Source: Spinellus fusiger (taxonomy: Eukaryota > Mucoromycota > Mucoromycetes > Mucorales > Phycomycetaceae). From it: a stretch of 64,000 nucleotides of DNA. The stretch lies in contig JALLLS010000043.1 of the NCBI GenBank assembly GCA_025094145.1, forward strand, positions 124,001 through 188,000. The letters run 5' to 3'. Positions 45,711 to 57,659 of the stretch are shown here, one piece after another (the first letter of the stretch is position 1; each line of letters starts with the position of its first letter). A program made the position numbers and the translations under genes. The notes beneath the pieces were generated by a model. That model did no database searches. It had not been told where the DNA came from and saw nothing but the letters and a program-made list of their open reading frames with translations.

Positions 45711-47764
45711 TGCTTGGGCTTAGTACTGTATTTAAGGTTAGAAAAAGATAACGATAAAAGTAAATATATCTTTAAATTAGGTTAAATAGAAAGTGGCTTC
45801 GAATTTTTCAAGTGATACCATGAGTACTAATCTAATGTTTATAGCCATTTGTTGCTGTTGATAGATATAGAAAAAAGCCATTTCAATAAAAAGGCACAGA
45901 TCAAGGCTCATTAGCATAGGATTTTGTTATTATTTTATTGGTAATATAGAGGTCTTTGTTCCGTATTAGTGTCTAAAAGATAATATGAGATTTATCGTTA
46001 ATAAAAATAATTTATATTCTTCAGATTAAGAGAAAGATTAGTTTATGAACATCCTATCCTATCCTATTCATTCTTATCGCAAATATCATTACACATAATA
46101 ACAGAGTAGGGTTCGTAAAAGAATAGTGAGACTTGTCACTTGTACTAAGCTTGGTAAGGTGTTGTGTCTTGGAAACATTCAATTTCATTCAGCCTGAGCT
46201 TATTCTATATCTTACAAGCGGAGAACATACCATGCATTGCTCTTATTATTTTGTTATGACTACTGAATAAAATTCTATAGGCTTAGTGCCATTTTTTAAG
46301 AGGATGTACACTGTCTATAATATATCACAGACATAAACAAAGAAATAAAAAATGCTCTTTTTCTTCTTTCCTTTTTTATTATTATTATTGTATAAATCAG
46401 GGAGGGAGACCTATACTTTTGGTTGTTCCTTTAACAGGATTCCAAATATAACTTTAAAAATCTAAAATAAGTTAAAAGCCCTTTGAAAGCCCTTACTTGA
46501 AGTCAAGAAGTATGATTGATGAGAGATGGATTTTGTGGACGAATTTGGCGAGCAGATCTACTCCAAATACTCAATAGACCACTGTTCTATTGGTAAAATA
46601 ACACCAAGAAAACAGGCTAGAAATATGTTTTATAGAGAACTAAGATAGATACAAGGTTATCTGTACACATTCATCCTAGGAAGATTACTTTAGTCTAGTC
46701 AAATGTGATCTCAATGTCACTATCTTTCAAAAGTATCTGAAAAATGTATTTATCTGTAAGATATAGGCGCTGAGAATTGAAAATAGACTTGAGAATGGAA
46801 GAGCTATCCTAAAAATAATAACAGTTGTATTCACTTTCAGAGATATGATACACAATGATGATCAGAGCAGTAACACTAGAAATATGCAAAAGATTGTTAT
46901 TGCTGTTTTGATATTCTAAAGACTAATGTGGGTTAACAAATAAACACTGGTTCCGAAGGGTCCTTTTTCCTATATTCCGAGTGTAAGATCAAATAAAATA
47001 TATTTACTTTATTTGGTTCTATCCTTCTGTGCTAAGAAGTGTTACTCAACAATACAACAGGAGACTTATTTCTAGTCCCACCAATCTGTCTACTGAGACA
47101 CTTTGTTATCTTTGAAGCCACAGTAGCATCTCAATGGAGGTATAAAAATAAACAAGAATAGGGAGGGTAAAAATAAGTTGGAGGTATAAAAATAAAAATA
47201 AAAGAATGAAATACATTCATATGTGTGTACTTGTACCATCCTGCTAAGAGCCTGTTCTACTCAATGACTGAACATTTCATACTTCATTACTTCCCTCCAT
47301 CATACTAGTTGTTCGAGTGATAATAATAGTTTACTCTATTACTAATGTATTAGCATGTACTTAACAAGCACACTCATTGCTGTGGCTGACTTTCTATAGA
47401 ATTCAGCCATCTGTTTTAGACTCTTCACATTTCAAACCAAATTCTACCCCCTTTTCCACCTATAACAGAGTCCATTGAGTGTATATTTAGGACAGAGAGA
47501 CTCATCAACAATTATAATCCATCAATAGAATCCTAACTATCAATCATTATCAACAGAGTCAAACAGGCAAAAAGATACTAAAAGTACACACCACTGAAGG
47601 AAAGAATGAAAGAAGGAAAGAAAGGAGATGGCAGCAGAAGCACTATTGAATCACAGACAGAGTGATGATTGGACCATCTGAAATGGGGGAAGAAAAAAAG
47701 GGAAGATTGCTCAGGGCACCATTCTGGAGACACCTTATTTTTCTTGCTTTCCATCCCCCTCATC
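45711..47764. other. Gene-free stretch, 2 kb
   Basis: A/T-rich with a short CCTAT repeat (46050-46068) and an ATT run (46376-46388). No gene, transposon motif or copy of another part of the window was noticed. The right end should hold the coactosin promoter. Confidence 0.45.
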
Positions 47765-48323
47765 ATGGCCCTCAACATTTCTGATCCTGAACTTACTACA
47801 GTGTATGAAGATGTTCGGGATGACAAGACAGAGACAAACTGGGCATTCTTTGACTTTGCAGACGGAAAACCCGACCGTCTCAGAGTAGCTGGTTCAGGTT
47901 CAGGTGGACTAGCAGAGTTCGTAAAGCAGCTCAAGCCCCAAGTTGCTGGCTGGGGCTATGTGAGAATCAATATGAGCAATGATAAGTAAGCGGTTGTATC
48001 TGTCTGTCTGTCTGTCTGTCTATCAGGGAGAAGAGAAAGAGACACTTATATGCTATGGATTCTAATTGTGCGAGTAATTCGTTAATGTCAATAGGTATTC
48101 ACAGCGTATTAAGTTTGTGCTGGTGCCTTGGTGTGGTGATTCTGTGAATATCATGCGTAAAGCTAGACTGGGAATACAAATTTCAGACGTGAAGAACATC
48201 ATACGCAGTTTCCATATTGAAGTGCCAGCATCGCATGTACATGACGTGGATGAAAATGAGATTATGACAAGACTTAGACGTGCAGGAGGTGCCAACTATG
48301 ACAGACAGTCAAGTAATTATTAG
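47765..48323 (+). CDS. Coactosin-like actin-binding protein (ADF-H domain)
   Basis: Two exons (47765-47985, 48095-48323) give 149 residues, a single ADF-homology domain. It shows NWAFFDFADGKPDRLRVAGS, GGLAEFVKQLKPQVAGWGYV and FVLVPWCGDSVNIMRKARL, the pattern of coactosin with its VRxGxG-like and WxGxxVxxxxKA motifs. It ends RRAGGANYDRQSSNY, like other coactosins. Coactosin binds actin filaments and counters capping. An ATG further up (47669) opens the same frame, but the family begins at MALNISDPEL. A possible alternative last exon is described in the findings. Confidence 0.92.
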
Positions 48324-49227
48324 ATATGCAAGTGGAATAGAAAGATATATAGACTATGTATTGGGTATTCCCTATTGGTATCTTCTCTCTCTCTTCTCTC
48401 TCTTGAGAATCCTATCCTATCCCTTTGTCTGCTTCTGCCTTTTTAGTATTCTATGGTGCGAAGGTTCCTTCTCTATCTATTGATCTGTCTATATTGAACA
48501 TCTTAAAAGACATTTTGTATACAAAACGTGTATTTTCATTAGTAAAAGAGAAAAGAAAAATAGGAATGCTTGGAGGACTCCTAGCAATGACACTTGGGAT
48601 ACTGGTGATTCACACATTCTATACTATTATAGAGTGAGGAGGAGGAAATGGGGTGCTATACAGATCACTGGTTGTAGTATAGATTGTACATATAGAATAG
48701 AGCAATTCTATACTACAGTAGAAAGATAAACACTTAATAAAGAGCAGGAGCAGCTGTACTTTTGTGTTGGATCAAGCCATATTGCTAGCTGAATGTCCAA
48801 GATAGAAATAGACTGTCTTTTTTGATACTTCCATTTCCACACCATAACATCAATGTAGTATCCATATCATATCCATACAGCATCAGTATATCAACACAGG
48901 CACCTATTTACTATACTGAGACAACAAACAGTACACTTCCTAATGGTCTCTGGACACTATGCACGATCATAGAATACTGGAGAATGAAAGGGATGGCCTA
49001 TAGAATAACTACAAATAAAAGATAAAAAACGTCCTGCCTCTTTATATCTTACATCTTACATCTTACATAAGAAATGGCCTATAGTTTTATGTCTTTTACA
49101 CATATTTAATCAACTAATCATTCATTTATTCGTTGCAGACTAAAAAAGTGTTTCCTTTACAGTTTATTAGTGTTTTTGTTATGATCTCTGTCGGCATGCT
49201 ACAATGGAAGGGTGTTTTTATTTTATT
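48324..49227. other. Stretch between convergent coactosin and CCT3 genes
   Basis: Mostly 3' flanking sequence. The left part (48449-48637) has an open frame with a hydrophobic segment that could be an alternative last exon of the coactosin gene. The remainder shows nothing I can name. Confidence 0.4.
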
Positions 49228-51441
49228 TTACTCGCGGTCGGCCATCATGTCCTATGCATATAAATAAATATAAATATAAATAAATACCTTTGATCCTTAT
49301 ACTAATAATATGTAGGCATAGACATAAATTGACTTACCTCTGCAGCACCGGGGTTCATTCCACTGCCACCTTGAGCCTTGTTCTTTGAGATACCAGACAC
49401 AATATCGTCCACACGTAAAAGCAGACATGCAGACTTATATACATTAGAATCCACCGCCAACAGTGGAATTCCTTACCTCAATGGCAGTCTTAATGGTCTG
49501 TACTTTAACAGCACTGGGCTCCCAGATACCATAGTCGTTCATGTCTACTACCTTGCCAGATACACCATCAATACCAAATGTATGTTCTCCGTTAGCATGC
49601 TTGGCCTTTAGCTGGGTGAGAATCTTGATAGCATTGCCACCACAGTTCTGGACCAATGTACGGGGAATCACTTCCATGGCCTCTGCTACTGATCGGTAGG
49701 GCCACTGTTCGATTCCCTCCATCAACTTGGCCTTTTGTTCGAGCTTAACATACACTGCCAACTCAGTTGCACCACCTCCAGGGGCGAGTTTTGCATTGAA
49801 GAAGACATTACGTGCCACACACATGGCATCCTGAAGGTTACGCTCTACTTCATTCAGAATGTCCTTGCTGGGACCACGGAGAATAATAGAACAGGCCTTG
49901 GGTTCCTTGCACTCGGTCAAAAAGGTAAAGTACCTAGTTCATCGTCAGTCCGTGTCCATGGATTTCCCTCCCTTTTCTCTGTACTTACTCATCACCAATC
50001 TTATCAATGTAGAAGAGACCACACCGAGTACCAACATCAGTGTCCCGAAGATCCTCAACACGGTTCACAATAGTAGCACCCACAGCACGAGCAATACGGT
50101 TGTTATCCGTCTTACGCACACGACGAATGGCAGTGATGTTGTTCTTCACAAAGTAGTGCTGAGCAAGATCTAATAAACATGTATCAGTGGACCTGTTGCA
50201 TACAACACACTCCTCACCAGAAACACCCTTCTCAGTAAAGACAATATCAGGCTTCAACTCAACAATCTTGTCACAAATAGCCTTGATTTGTTCTTCTTCA
50301 ATCTGGAGAATGCGGTTCCAGTCTGACTCTTTGGAGATTTCAATGTTGGTTTGGGATTCACCCTTCTTGTACTCAAGAGGACAGTCAAGAAGAATAATAC
50401 GAGGGTTTTCAATACGACGACGCATCTTGGGGTGGGTGACATCTTTGCTGAGAATGATACCGTCCAATACCTGGGACTGCTCAATTTCACCACCGGGAAT
50501 CTATTACAGTCAACAAGAAGTTGTGTTGTTTTCCTACATTACCTTTTCAACACGGGCATAACGTTTAATATCAACCTCTTTTCTGTTGGTGCCCTCCTCC
50601 TCTTGTGCTACTGTGCGGACAGCATCCAAGGCAAGCTTACACATCAACTCACTCCACGTATTGACAAACTTGGTACCGATGGAAGACTTGATTAAGGACA
50701 GCATTTCATCGGTGTTGGTAACATCTACAGGCTTCGAAATATCCTCTATAATCTGCAAGGCATCTTCAAGGGCCTTTTTGAATGCGCTGATAATGACAAT
50801 AGGGTGGATGTTGTTTTTGATATGAGGAAGTGCCTGAGCAAGTACCTCACCGGCTATTCAAAATAAGAAATAAAAAAAATAAAAAAAATAAAAAAAATAA
50901 AAATAGAGAAGCACGCGTTTAAAGTTTAATCCGAGACACCCACCACATGCAAGAAGAGAGAGTTTTCTTACCAAGAATGATGACACTAGTAGTTCCATCA
51001 CCGACTTCCTCGTCCTGAGTTCTGGATAATTCAATCATGCTCTTGGCTGCAGGATGATCGACTTCAATTTCACGTAGAATCGCGTTTCCGTCGTTGGTGA
51101 GGAGAATACCACCCATAGGATCCAAAAGCATCTTGAGCATAGACTGAGGGCCCAAACAAGTACGAATGACATCGGCTACGGTCTATAATACACGAGCAGA
51201 TGAGTTATTTCTATTGCATGTGTAGGTATAGGTGTGTGTAGGTATAGGTGTAGTGTGTAGTGTGTAGTGTGTGTAGGTGTAGGTGTAGGTATCTATATGT
51301 GTGTATGTACCTTTGCTGCTGTAATGTTGGAGAGCTGAGCTTTACGTCCAGACTCTCTTTCCATATTGGTATCTAACCATCAGTTCCCTATGTCTTTTTC
51401 TTATTACACTTACTCATGACGAGGACCGGTGCTTGTTGCAT
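49228..51441 (-). CDS. CCT3: T-complex protein 1 subunit gamma (CCT3)
   Basis: Nine exons (51441-51414, 51372-51311, 51182-50972, 50853-50543, 50500-50218, 50169-49989, 49933-49477, 49433-49338, 49251-49228) give 550 residues, the family size. The N-terminus MQQAPVLVMNTNMERESGRK, the LLDPMGGILLTNDGNAIL block and GDGTTSV (91-97) form the nucleotide site of group II chaperonins. KTDNNRIARAVGATIVNRVE and GGGATE follow, and RVDDIVSG precedes the C-terminus. CCT folds actin, tubulin and WD40 proteins as a hetero-octameric double ring. The intron at 50170-50217 is only 48 bases and has no in-frame stop. The gene diverges from the peptidyl-tRNA hydrolase gene across 329 bp. Confidence 0.96.
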
Positions 51442-51621
51442 TTTGAAAGGAAAGTTGCTTTTTGGTTGGTGGTGGTATTGGATGAAAGATGAAAGAAATA
51501 AAAAGAAGAGACCAAAAAAGGGAAGAAGCGCGTGTCTGTCAGCAGGAGGGGGAAAAAACAGAGAAAAAATAAATAAATAAGCTTCACTTTATTTTGACAA
51601 GCGAATCAAAACACACGTACC

Positions 51622-51649
51622 TTTTTTTTTTTTTTTTTTTAAAAAAAAA
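51622..51649. promoter_or_regulatory. Poly(dT:dA) tract between CCT3 and the Pth gene
   Basis: Nineteen T followed by nine A lie between the two divergent start codons. Such stiff tracts usually keep nucleosomes off fungal promoters, so it may serve both genes. Its effect here is inferred. Confidence 0.5.
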
Positions 51650-51770
51650 CCTCAATGACGTCGCAGAAGCATGAAACAAAGGTCCGCCTTTTCTGCTCTT
51701 TCTTTCTCTTTCTCTCTTTCTATCTCTATTTTTATATCCATCTATATCTAATATATCTATCTTTTGAGGA

Positions 51771-52577
51771 ATGCACATTTTGGTAAGTACAAGTGAGGTT
51801 AACTTATTGTGACGCTGGATTCACCCGTCACTCTTGTTTCTGTTCATGCCTCCCTCTCAGTTGGTTGGTCTCGGGAACTATACTCATCCCAATACTCGGC
51901 ACAATGTTGGCATGTTGGCACTAGACGCTATTGCCACAAAACTCCAGCTCAACTGGACACAGCACCGACCCTGGAAAGCAACAATAGCAGAGACACGGGT
52001 TCGAGTGGAACAAAAGAATAAGGCACAACAAGAGATTAAAGTGACGCTGTTGAAGCCACGACTATTGATGAATGTGAGTGGACCGAGTGTTTCCAAAGCA
52101 GGTAAGTAAAGAGAAAGAGGCATCAGAGTGTGTTGATCCATACCACAAGTGCGTGACATGTCTATTGATGTGTCGAATGTTTATGTATTTCATGACGATA
52201 TGCAGAGATCACTTGGGAAAGTGGCCATGAAAGCAAATGGCTCTGCCAATGGACACAATGGCGTCAAATCTGTTATTCAGCATCTGTGCACTGAGAACTT
52301 TAAGCGTGTTCGTATTGGTATTGGCCGACCTTTGGAGGATCCTAGCAATCGTTCGCATGATTTTGTTTCTGATTTTGTGCTGGGGAAGTTTACATCTGCA
52401 GAGATAAGTGTGTTAGAGCAGCAGGTGTATCCACTGTTTGAGGTGGGTCCAGGATTAGGCTTTGAGACACTGTGCAGCCGTGGTGAGTTATGGAAAGCAC
52501 CCAAACCAGTGAAGGTGAAGCCTCCAAGAAAAGAGAAGATGGAGAGTAAAGTGCTTGTGAGTGCTGATGCAGCATGA
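51771..52577 (+). CDS. Peptidyl-tRNA hydrolase (bacterial-type Pth)
   Basis: Three exons (51771-51782, 51861-52101, 52150-52577) give 226 residues. The 12-base first exon encodes MHIL, so the protein begins MHILLVGLGN, the classic Pth N-terminus; a start at 51846 inside the first intron fits less well. Catalytic residues are in place: His18 (NTRHNVGM), Asn75 (LLMNVSG) and Asp100 (FHDDM), with GSANGHNGVKS forming the tRNA-binding loop. The enzyme frees tRNA from peptidyl-tRNAs that drop off ribosomes and in eukaryotes often acts in mitochondria, though no presequence is seen. The C-terminus is a Lys/Pro-rich extension. Confidence 0.92.
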
Positions 52578-52847
52578 ACAGTCTGGTGTATAAATCACAG
52601 AATAGAATAGAGTTAGATGCTATGTAATAGAGTTAGATGCTATATAATACAGTTAGATGCTATATAATACAGTTAAATACTATGTAATAAAGTGGAATGA
52701 AATAGAATAAAGTGAACAGAATGTAGTGAATATAGGTTAGAACAATACTGATTTTATTGAATAAAGGGATTTCCCTATAGAACTCTTATACATTTACTTT
52801 AAAAAGTATACTCCTCTCTTTTCTTTTCTTTTTACAGTAGAGTGAAT

Positions 52848-53953
52848 TTAAACTGACATGAATACATTGCTTGGATCCCAGACCTTCTTGAGTTCACACA
52901 GCTTGGGGTAGTTGACACTGAATCGAAAGACGCCTGGTCCTTCGAAATCGTTGTGGTTGGAGTAGGTATGGCTGCTGTTGCCGCACTCCAATAGCTTGGC
53001 CCTGAGTTTTTCGGCCCATAAAAGAGCATCCTCAGTATCACTCTCCTTACTCCAACGCATGCCAATGGCTACGTCAATTGAGCCATCTCTCCAACCAAAG
53101 GCCATGTCTGTTACATCATGCTTTTGAATACCATCAGGCTGGAAGATGGTGATAAGAATAACACTGCTGGCTATTGCTGGAGCTGCAACACTCATGTCAT
53201 CTACTGTGTCTACTATACTCTGGATATGCTCATAGTTCAAGTTGGGTCGAATATTGGCAGATGCAAAGTGGCATCTGTAGCCTGAATGACCTTCCTTAAT
53301 TTGTTTTGGTTTGGTTGCTTCAAGGTAGCTCTTTTCAGATACATCAATGAATATAGGCTCTATATCCAATAGCTCAGCAAACACCTCTTCTGCCTTTTCT
53401 TGAGGACCATAGTAGTGGGTAATCACCATAAGGCCTGTCTTTCCAGTTGGAACCTGAGCAATGGCCAGAATCATATAGGCCTTTTTATCCTTCTTGTCAT
53501 ACCAGTTGTTGACAGCCTTGACAACGGCCTCTATCTTGTCTTCTGCATACAGGATGGTGCCACTCCATACAGAGTGGTTTATTGGGTAGATGTTGAGAAC
53601 AAACTAGTAGATACTTAGTCCTCTGTTTGATAGTTGTTATCTCTTACCTTGGTAACAATACCAAACATGTTGGCAGCACCACGAATAGCCCAGAACAAGT
53701 CTGTGTTGGTGTCTTTGTCTGCCCAGAGAATGTCTCCTTTGGCTGTCACAACTTCCGCACCAACAATATTGTCTACACCCAATCTATAAACATAAAACCA
53801 ACACATAAGTATATTGAATATAAACAACGCCATAGTCTGATAAAGAGGAAAAGACAAACTTACCCATATTCACCAGTAAGTTGACCATGACCACCATGGA
53901 GCATATATCCACCAACACCAACAAAAGGAGAAGATCCGATAACTATAAATATA

Positions 53954-53984
<31 letters not shown>

Positions 53985-54597
53985 AAATGTATATCAGAAG
54001 AATAAGCAAGGGAATCCTTATTCTTATTATTTATATTCAGCACTTACCACTGGCAAAACCATATTCAGATACAGCCTCTGCAACTTCTCCAGTAAGACAA
54101 CCTGTCTCTACAGTGACAGTTTGTTCCACGACATTCACAACTGTCTTTTTTAACAGGCAAAGATCAATGACAATGCCATCGTGGATGCTGCAGTGTCCAC
54201 TAGGAGAATGACCACCTGACTTAACGACAAAGGGTATGGAGTTACCAGTAGCAAAGATCACCTAATATATTGCGTTATTACCTGTCATTGTGAACACTAT
54301 ATAGATTTAAATATATCATTGTAACTTACTGTCTTTGATACATCTTCTGCATTGGCCACAATAACAACAGCAAGGGCTTTTCTCTCGGCACGTAAAGACC
54401 AACGCTGGATGGCAAGATCATAGGCCTCTCCGTGGCTAGGTAGGATCACCTTGGCATCATCAGAGAGAGTTGTCGAGAACTCCAAAAACTAATAAGAAAC
54501 ACATTAGCACAAAGGTACAGAACACCTTTTACTCGGAAGAGATTTGCTCACTTACCAATGATTCAGAAACAGAAGAGATAGAAGTAGGAAGAGTCAT
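52848..54597 (-). CDS. BBE-type FAD-linked oxidoreductase
   Basis: Six exons (54597-54556, 54488-54330, 54261-54048, 53942-53864, 53783-53648, 53603-52848) give 461 residues. The FAD-binding PCMH domain has KSGGHSPSG, where His85 would carry covalent FAD, then FVGVGGYMLHGGHGQLTGEYG, LGVDNIVGAEVVTAKGD and DLFWAIRGAANMFGIVT. The C-terminus ends in YSNHNDFE and LKKVWDPSNVFMSV, the berberine-bridge (BBE) ending. The GxC site for a second covalent bond is GSS here, so FAD is probably held by His alone. Such enzymes oxidise sugars or specialised metabolites; the substrate is unknown. No signal peptide is visible. It converges with the Pth gene, stops 270 bp apart. Confidence 0.9.
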
Positions 54598-54808
54598 GAG
54601 GTGAAATAGATAAGAACAATGATGTTAAAACGTAGATGAATCAAGGCCTATTTATATAATATTTTGTATGAAACCCAAGGCTTGGACTTTTGAATTTCTT
54701 GTGTCAATAAAGGGGTCACATAAAGAGTCTAGTGATAGTTACCTAAATTAGAGAAAGAGAGCAAGGTAAAGGCAGGTAAAATGATAGGTGATATGGAAGA
54801 TCAACTTG

Positions 54809-55561
54809 CACTATTTTCGGAAATCATTCGCATAACCTCAGAAATAGATTGCACACCCTTTTTTTTTCACTTTTTGCACAGTCTATATTTTACATTTTGC
54901 ACAATTCCATAAATTATTTTTGCATACTTTTCGAAATATTATTTCTTCAATAATGAGCTTACAAATTTACTATGAAGATGGACAGGGAAATGCTATTGAC
55001 ACATTGGGCAATGAGCCCATCTTGATGGATGTAGATAAAGAATGTTTTCCTTTTCAAAATATCATAGACTACAGTACTTAATTGGAATTAAAATCACATG
55101 AGAAGCCTCAGTCAAACCCCAAAGCCACCAAAAAGGCTATAACTTTATGATAAAAAAGTGTGCTTTATCATTTAAGAAAGCACGTTTTCATTAAAAGAAT
55201 TAGTAGGCCTATTGTAAGTCGTGGCTACGGATATTTATTTTCTCCATTGTACTCTCCTAAGCCTAATCCTATTGAGCAGTTTTGGTCTGTTGTGAAGAGA
55301 AAAGCCTAAAAGAGAAAAGCTCTTAGAAAATGAGACGTTAAACATGAGGATTACTGAAGCATGTAGCGATGTTTTTATCAGTGATCCCAAGGGATTTTGT
55401 TATTACTCTTCTTTGAAATTTAAGACATGTTTAAGTAGACATATTCTTTAATAAATTTTGCACACTTTGTGCAAAATGAATTTATGAAATTGTGCAGAAA
55501 GTGAAAAGAAAAAGTGTACAGTTTTCTTCTGAGGTTGTGCGAATAATTTCCGAAAATAGTG
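54809..55561 (+). mobile_element. Internally deleted DDE transposon remnant
   Basis: Inverted ends start CACTATTTTCGGAAAT and extend about 40 bp with some mismatches. The inside keeps the transposase start (MSLQIYYEDGQGNAID, from 54954) and the C-terminal YSPKPNPIEQFWSVVKRK (55250-55305) with the middle lost. It is 753 bp long. The flanking dinucleotide is TG on both sides rather than TA. It is related to the element at 5739-6295. Confidence 0.78.
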
Positions 55562-55865
55562 TGCTGTATTCATTTATGGTAATATAAATCATAAAAAGCC
55601 TCGGAAATTCAATGTCCGTATGATCCTAGAGATCTCTATACTCTACGTGTTGATGATTATTACTCTACGGATTGTTTAGCTATAGGCTATAAAAACCTAT
55701 TAATTAAATACAGAGACTTTAAATAAGCCATACAATAAACACATTTCAATATCACCTTATTCATCATTTGAACTAGTGATTCAAATTATACTGTCCAAAC
55801 TATTGTATTGCGCCCACCTTTATCTCTTGGCATAGTTACTAAATCAATGGATAAAAGGCAACTAG

Positions 55866-55990
55866 TTTTAGAAACCACAATCTTCATTTTGACTCCATAC
55901 TTTATTTTAAATAGTTACTAGAAGTAGTAAAAAGAGAGAGATAAATACTAAAGCATACCGCCGAGTTTCTTTATGAATATGCTACTATCT
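55866..55990 (+). repeat. Dispersed repeat, inverted partner at 63728-63856
   Basis: About 90% alike by eye to the reverse complement of the partner, including TTTTAAATAGTTACTAGAAG and GAGTTTCTTTATGAATAT. Probably part of the end or flank of an unnamed transposon. Confidence 0.7.
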
Positions 55991-56377
55991 CTTAATGACA
56001 GCTTCATAAGAAATAGCAATAAGAGTAGAGGGTAAAGAATCCAGATAAGTTTTTCTGTGAAGTTATCTGTATTGTTTTAAACTATTTCATTTCAAATATC
56101 AAATATCAAATTTAATTGCCTATAAATTAATACAGCTTTACTGATAAATGAAAGGCTCAAAGAAGCTCCATAGTCAAAGCCCCACAAGATCAACATATCA
56201 GAAAAGTATTAAAGCGAACAAATAAAATAGCTGTCTTTTGAGTGTAGTTTGATCCTTTGATCCTCATTATGTTACACGATACCATTTACTCTTTGAGTCA
56301 TCATCAAAGCCTGTATACAGACAGTAATGCCCAGTGTTCTATGACCATGACTAAAACATGAGGAGATTAAATGGAAT

Positions 56378-56407
56378 ATAACTCGGTCCTTATAAGGACC
56401 GAGTTAT
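56378..56407. repeat. Perfect 30-bp palindrome
   Basis: Fifteen bases, ATAACTCGGTCCTTA, are followed directly by their exact complement. It could extrude as a cruciform or form an RNA hairpin; no neighbouring gene explains it. Confidence 0.8.
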
Positions 56408-57659
56408 TTTTCTCAAAATCAGGCTTCTTATTGTGTGTGTAACTAAATATGTAAAATAAATATTTGCCTATTATATTAATATTTATAAATATATAAAAGA
56501 AATAATACTGCGCAAAAGCGACAGCCATACTTTTTAATCATGTTAAAAATTGAATTTTCAAGATCAAGTAGATAGAATGAAGTTATCATTATTATTTTTA
56601 ACATTTTATTGAAATTGATATAGATTTTAGAGACACATAATTAAATAGAAATTAGCACATTCATGCTTTCAGTGTATTCTGCCATATGCAGGCGCTTGTT
56701 CTTGGAGAATATATTAAAAGCACGACACTTCTCATCATCAAACTTGATGAGAGATTATCTATATTTAAAGTTAATATTATTAGTAGATTATACAGTGATT
56801 AGTCTTTTATATTATTATAAAATTCCTATTAAAAAGTATTCATCTTTAAGTTCTGTTGTTGTTTTTTGTCAAGGTTACATTGCTAGCTTGATCCTCAATA
56901 TTTTAATTATCTAACTCCAGAATCAACTAGCGCACGTAGAAAGAACAAACTCCAGTGAAACTTCTATAATAGAGTAATAAACCTACTAGACATTTTGATA
57001 GAATGCCCTTAATGTTTAGTGAAAAATTACATATCTTAGTTCAATTTGATTTAGTTTTCTGAAAAATATTATTTATTACTATGAAACAATGGAATAATTT
57101 ACCGGTCTTGAGTTGATTACAGTATCTCAATACTTAACAAATATACTTTCCAACAGAATAGTTTAATAAAAGTAGCTTATAATCTACACCAGAAACCAAT
57201 TCAAAATAACAACCTTAATATCTAATGATCAGTTTATTAATCTAAAATAAAATAATTAAGTTATGGTATATACGGCTCATTGAAGAAATGATTAAATCTA
57301 GACCTTAAATCTAGATGAGGGTATATCTGGGAAACATGGAGAATTAAAAATATGTTTCAAGAAAAATACTTGTGCAGCATCCCTGAGCTACAGTTCAAAG
57401 TATTTTTATTTTTATTTTGGGTGTTTGGTTGCTATTCGCGTATTGAGCATGTCAGCCACCCTAAGAGATCTTTTGAAAAATTAAGATATACATAGAAATA
57501 CTTCAAATACAAAAGTAAAAAATATAAATTCAAAGAGATAAGTAGAAGGGCAAGAAAATATAAAATCTCAAATGATGGTAAATGCTAAGTTAAGAATAGA
57601 CATCCAAAAAGTTAACCGCCATACTGCGGCAATCCAAGATCCAATGAGGGATACTCAAA

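Larger units (their letters stand above)
55562..57646. other. Gene-free stretch, 2.1 kb
   Basis: It contains a 125-base copy (55866-55990) of an inverted repeat whose partner is at 63728-63856, and a 30-bp perfect palindrome at 56378-56407. No coding frame is convincing. Confidence 0.5.

Noticed and set aside
47578..47934. 118-codon minus-strand frame
   Set aside because: Antisense to coactosin exon 1 and its leader.
50187..50695. Plus-strand frames of 114-124 codons
   Set aside because: Antisense to CCT3 exons with the same codon periodicity.
51846..52101. Pth start at the ATG at 51846
   Set aside because: It loses the conserved N-terminal strand; the 12-base first exon at 51771 gives MHILLVGLGN.
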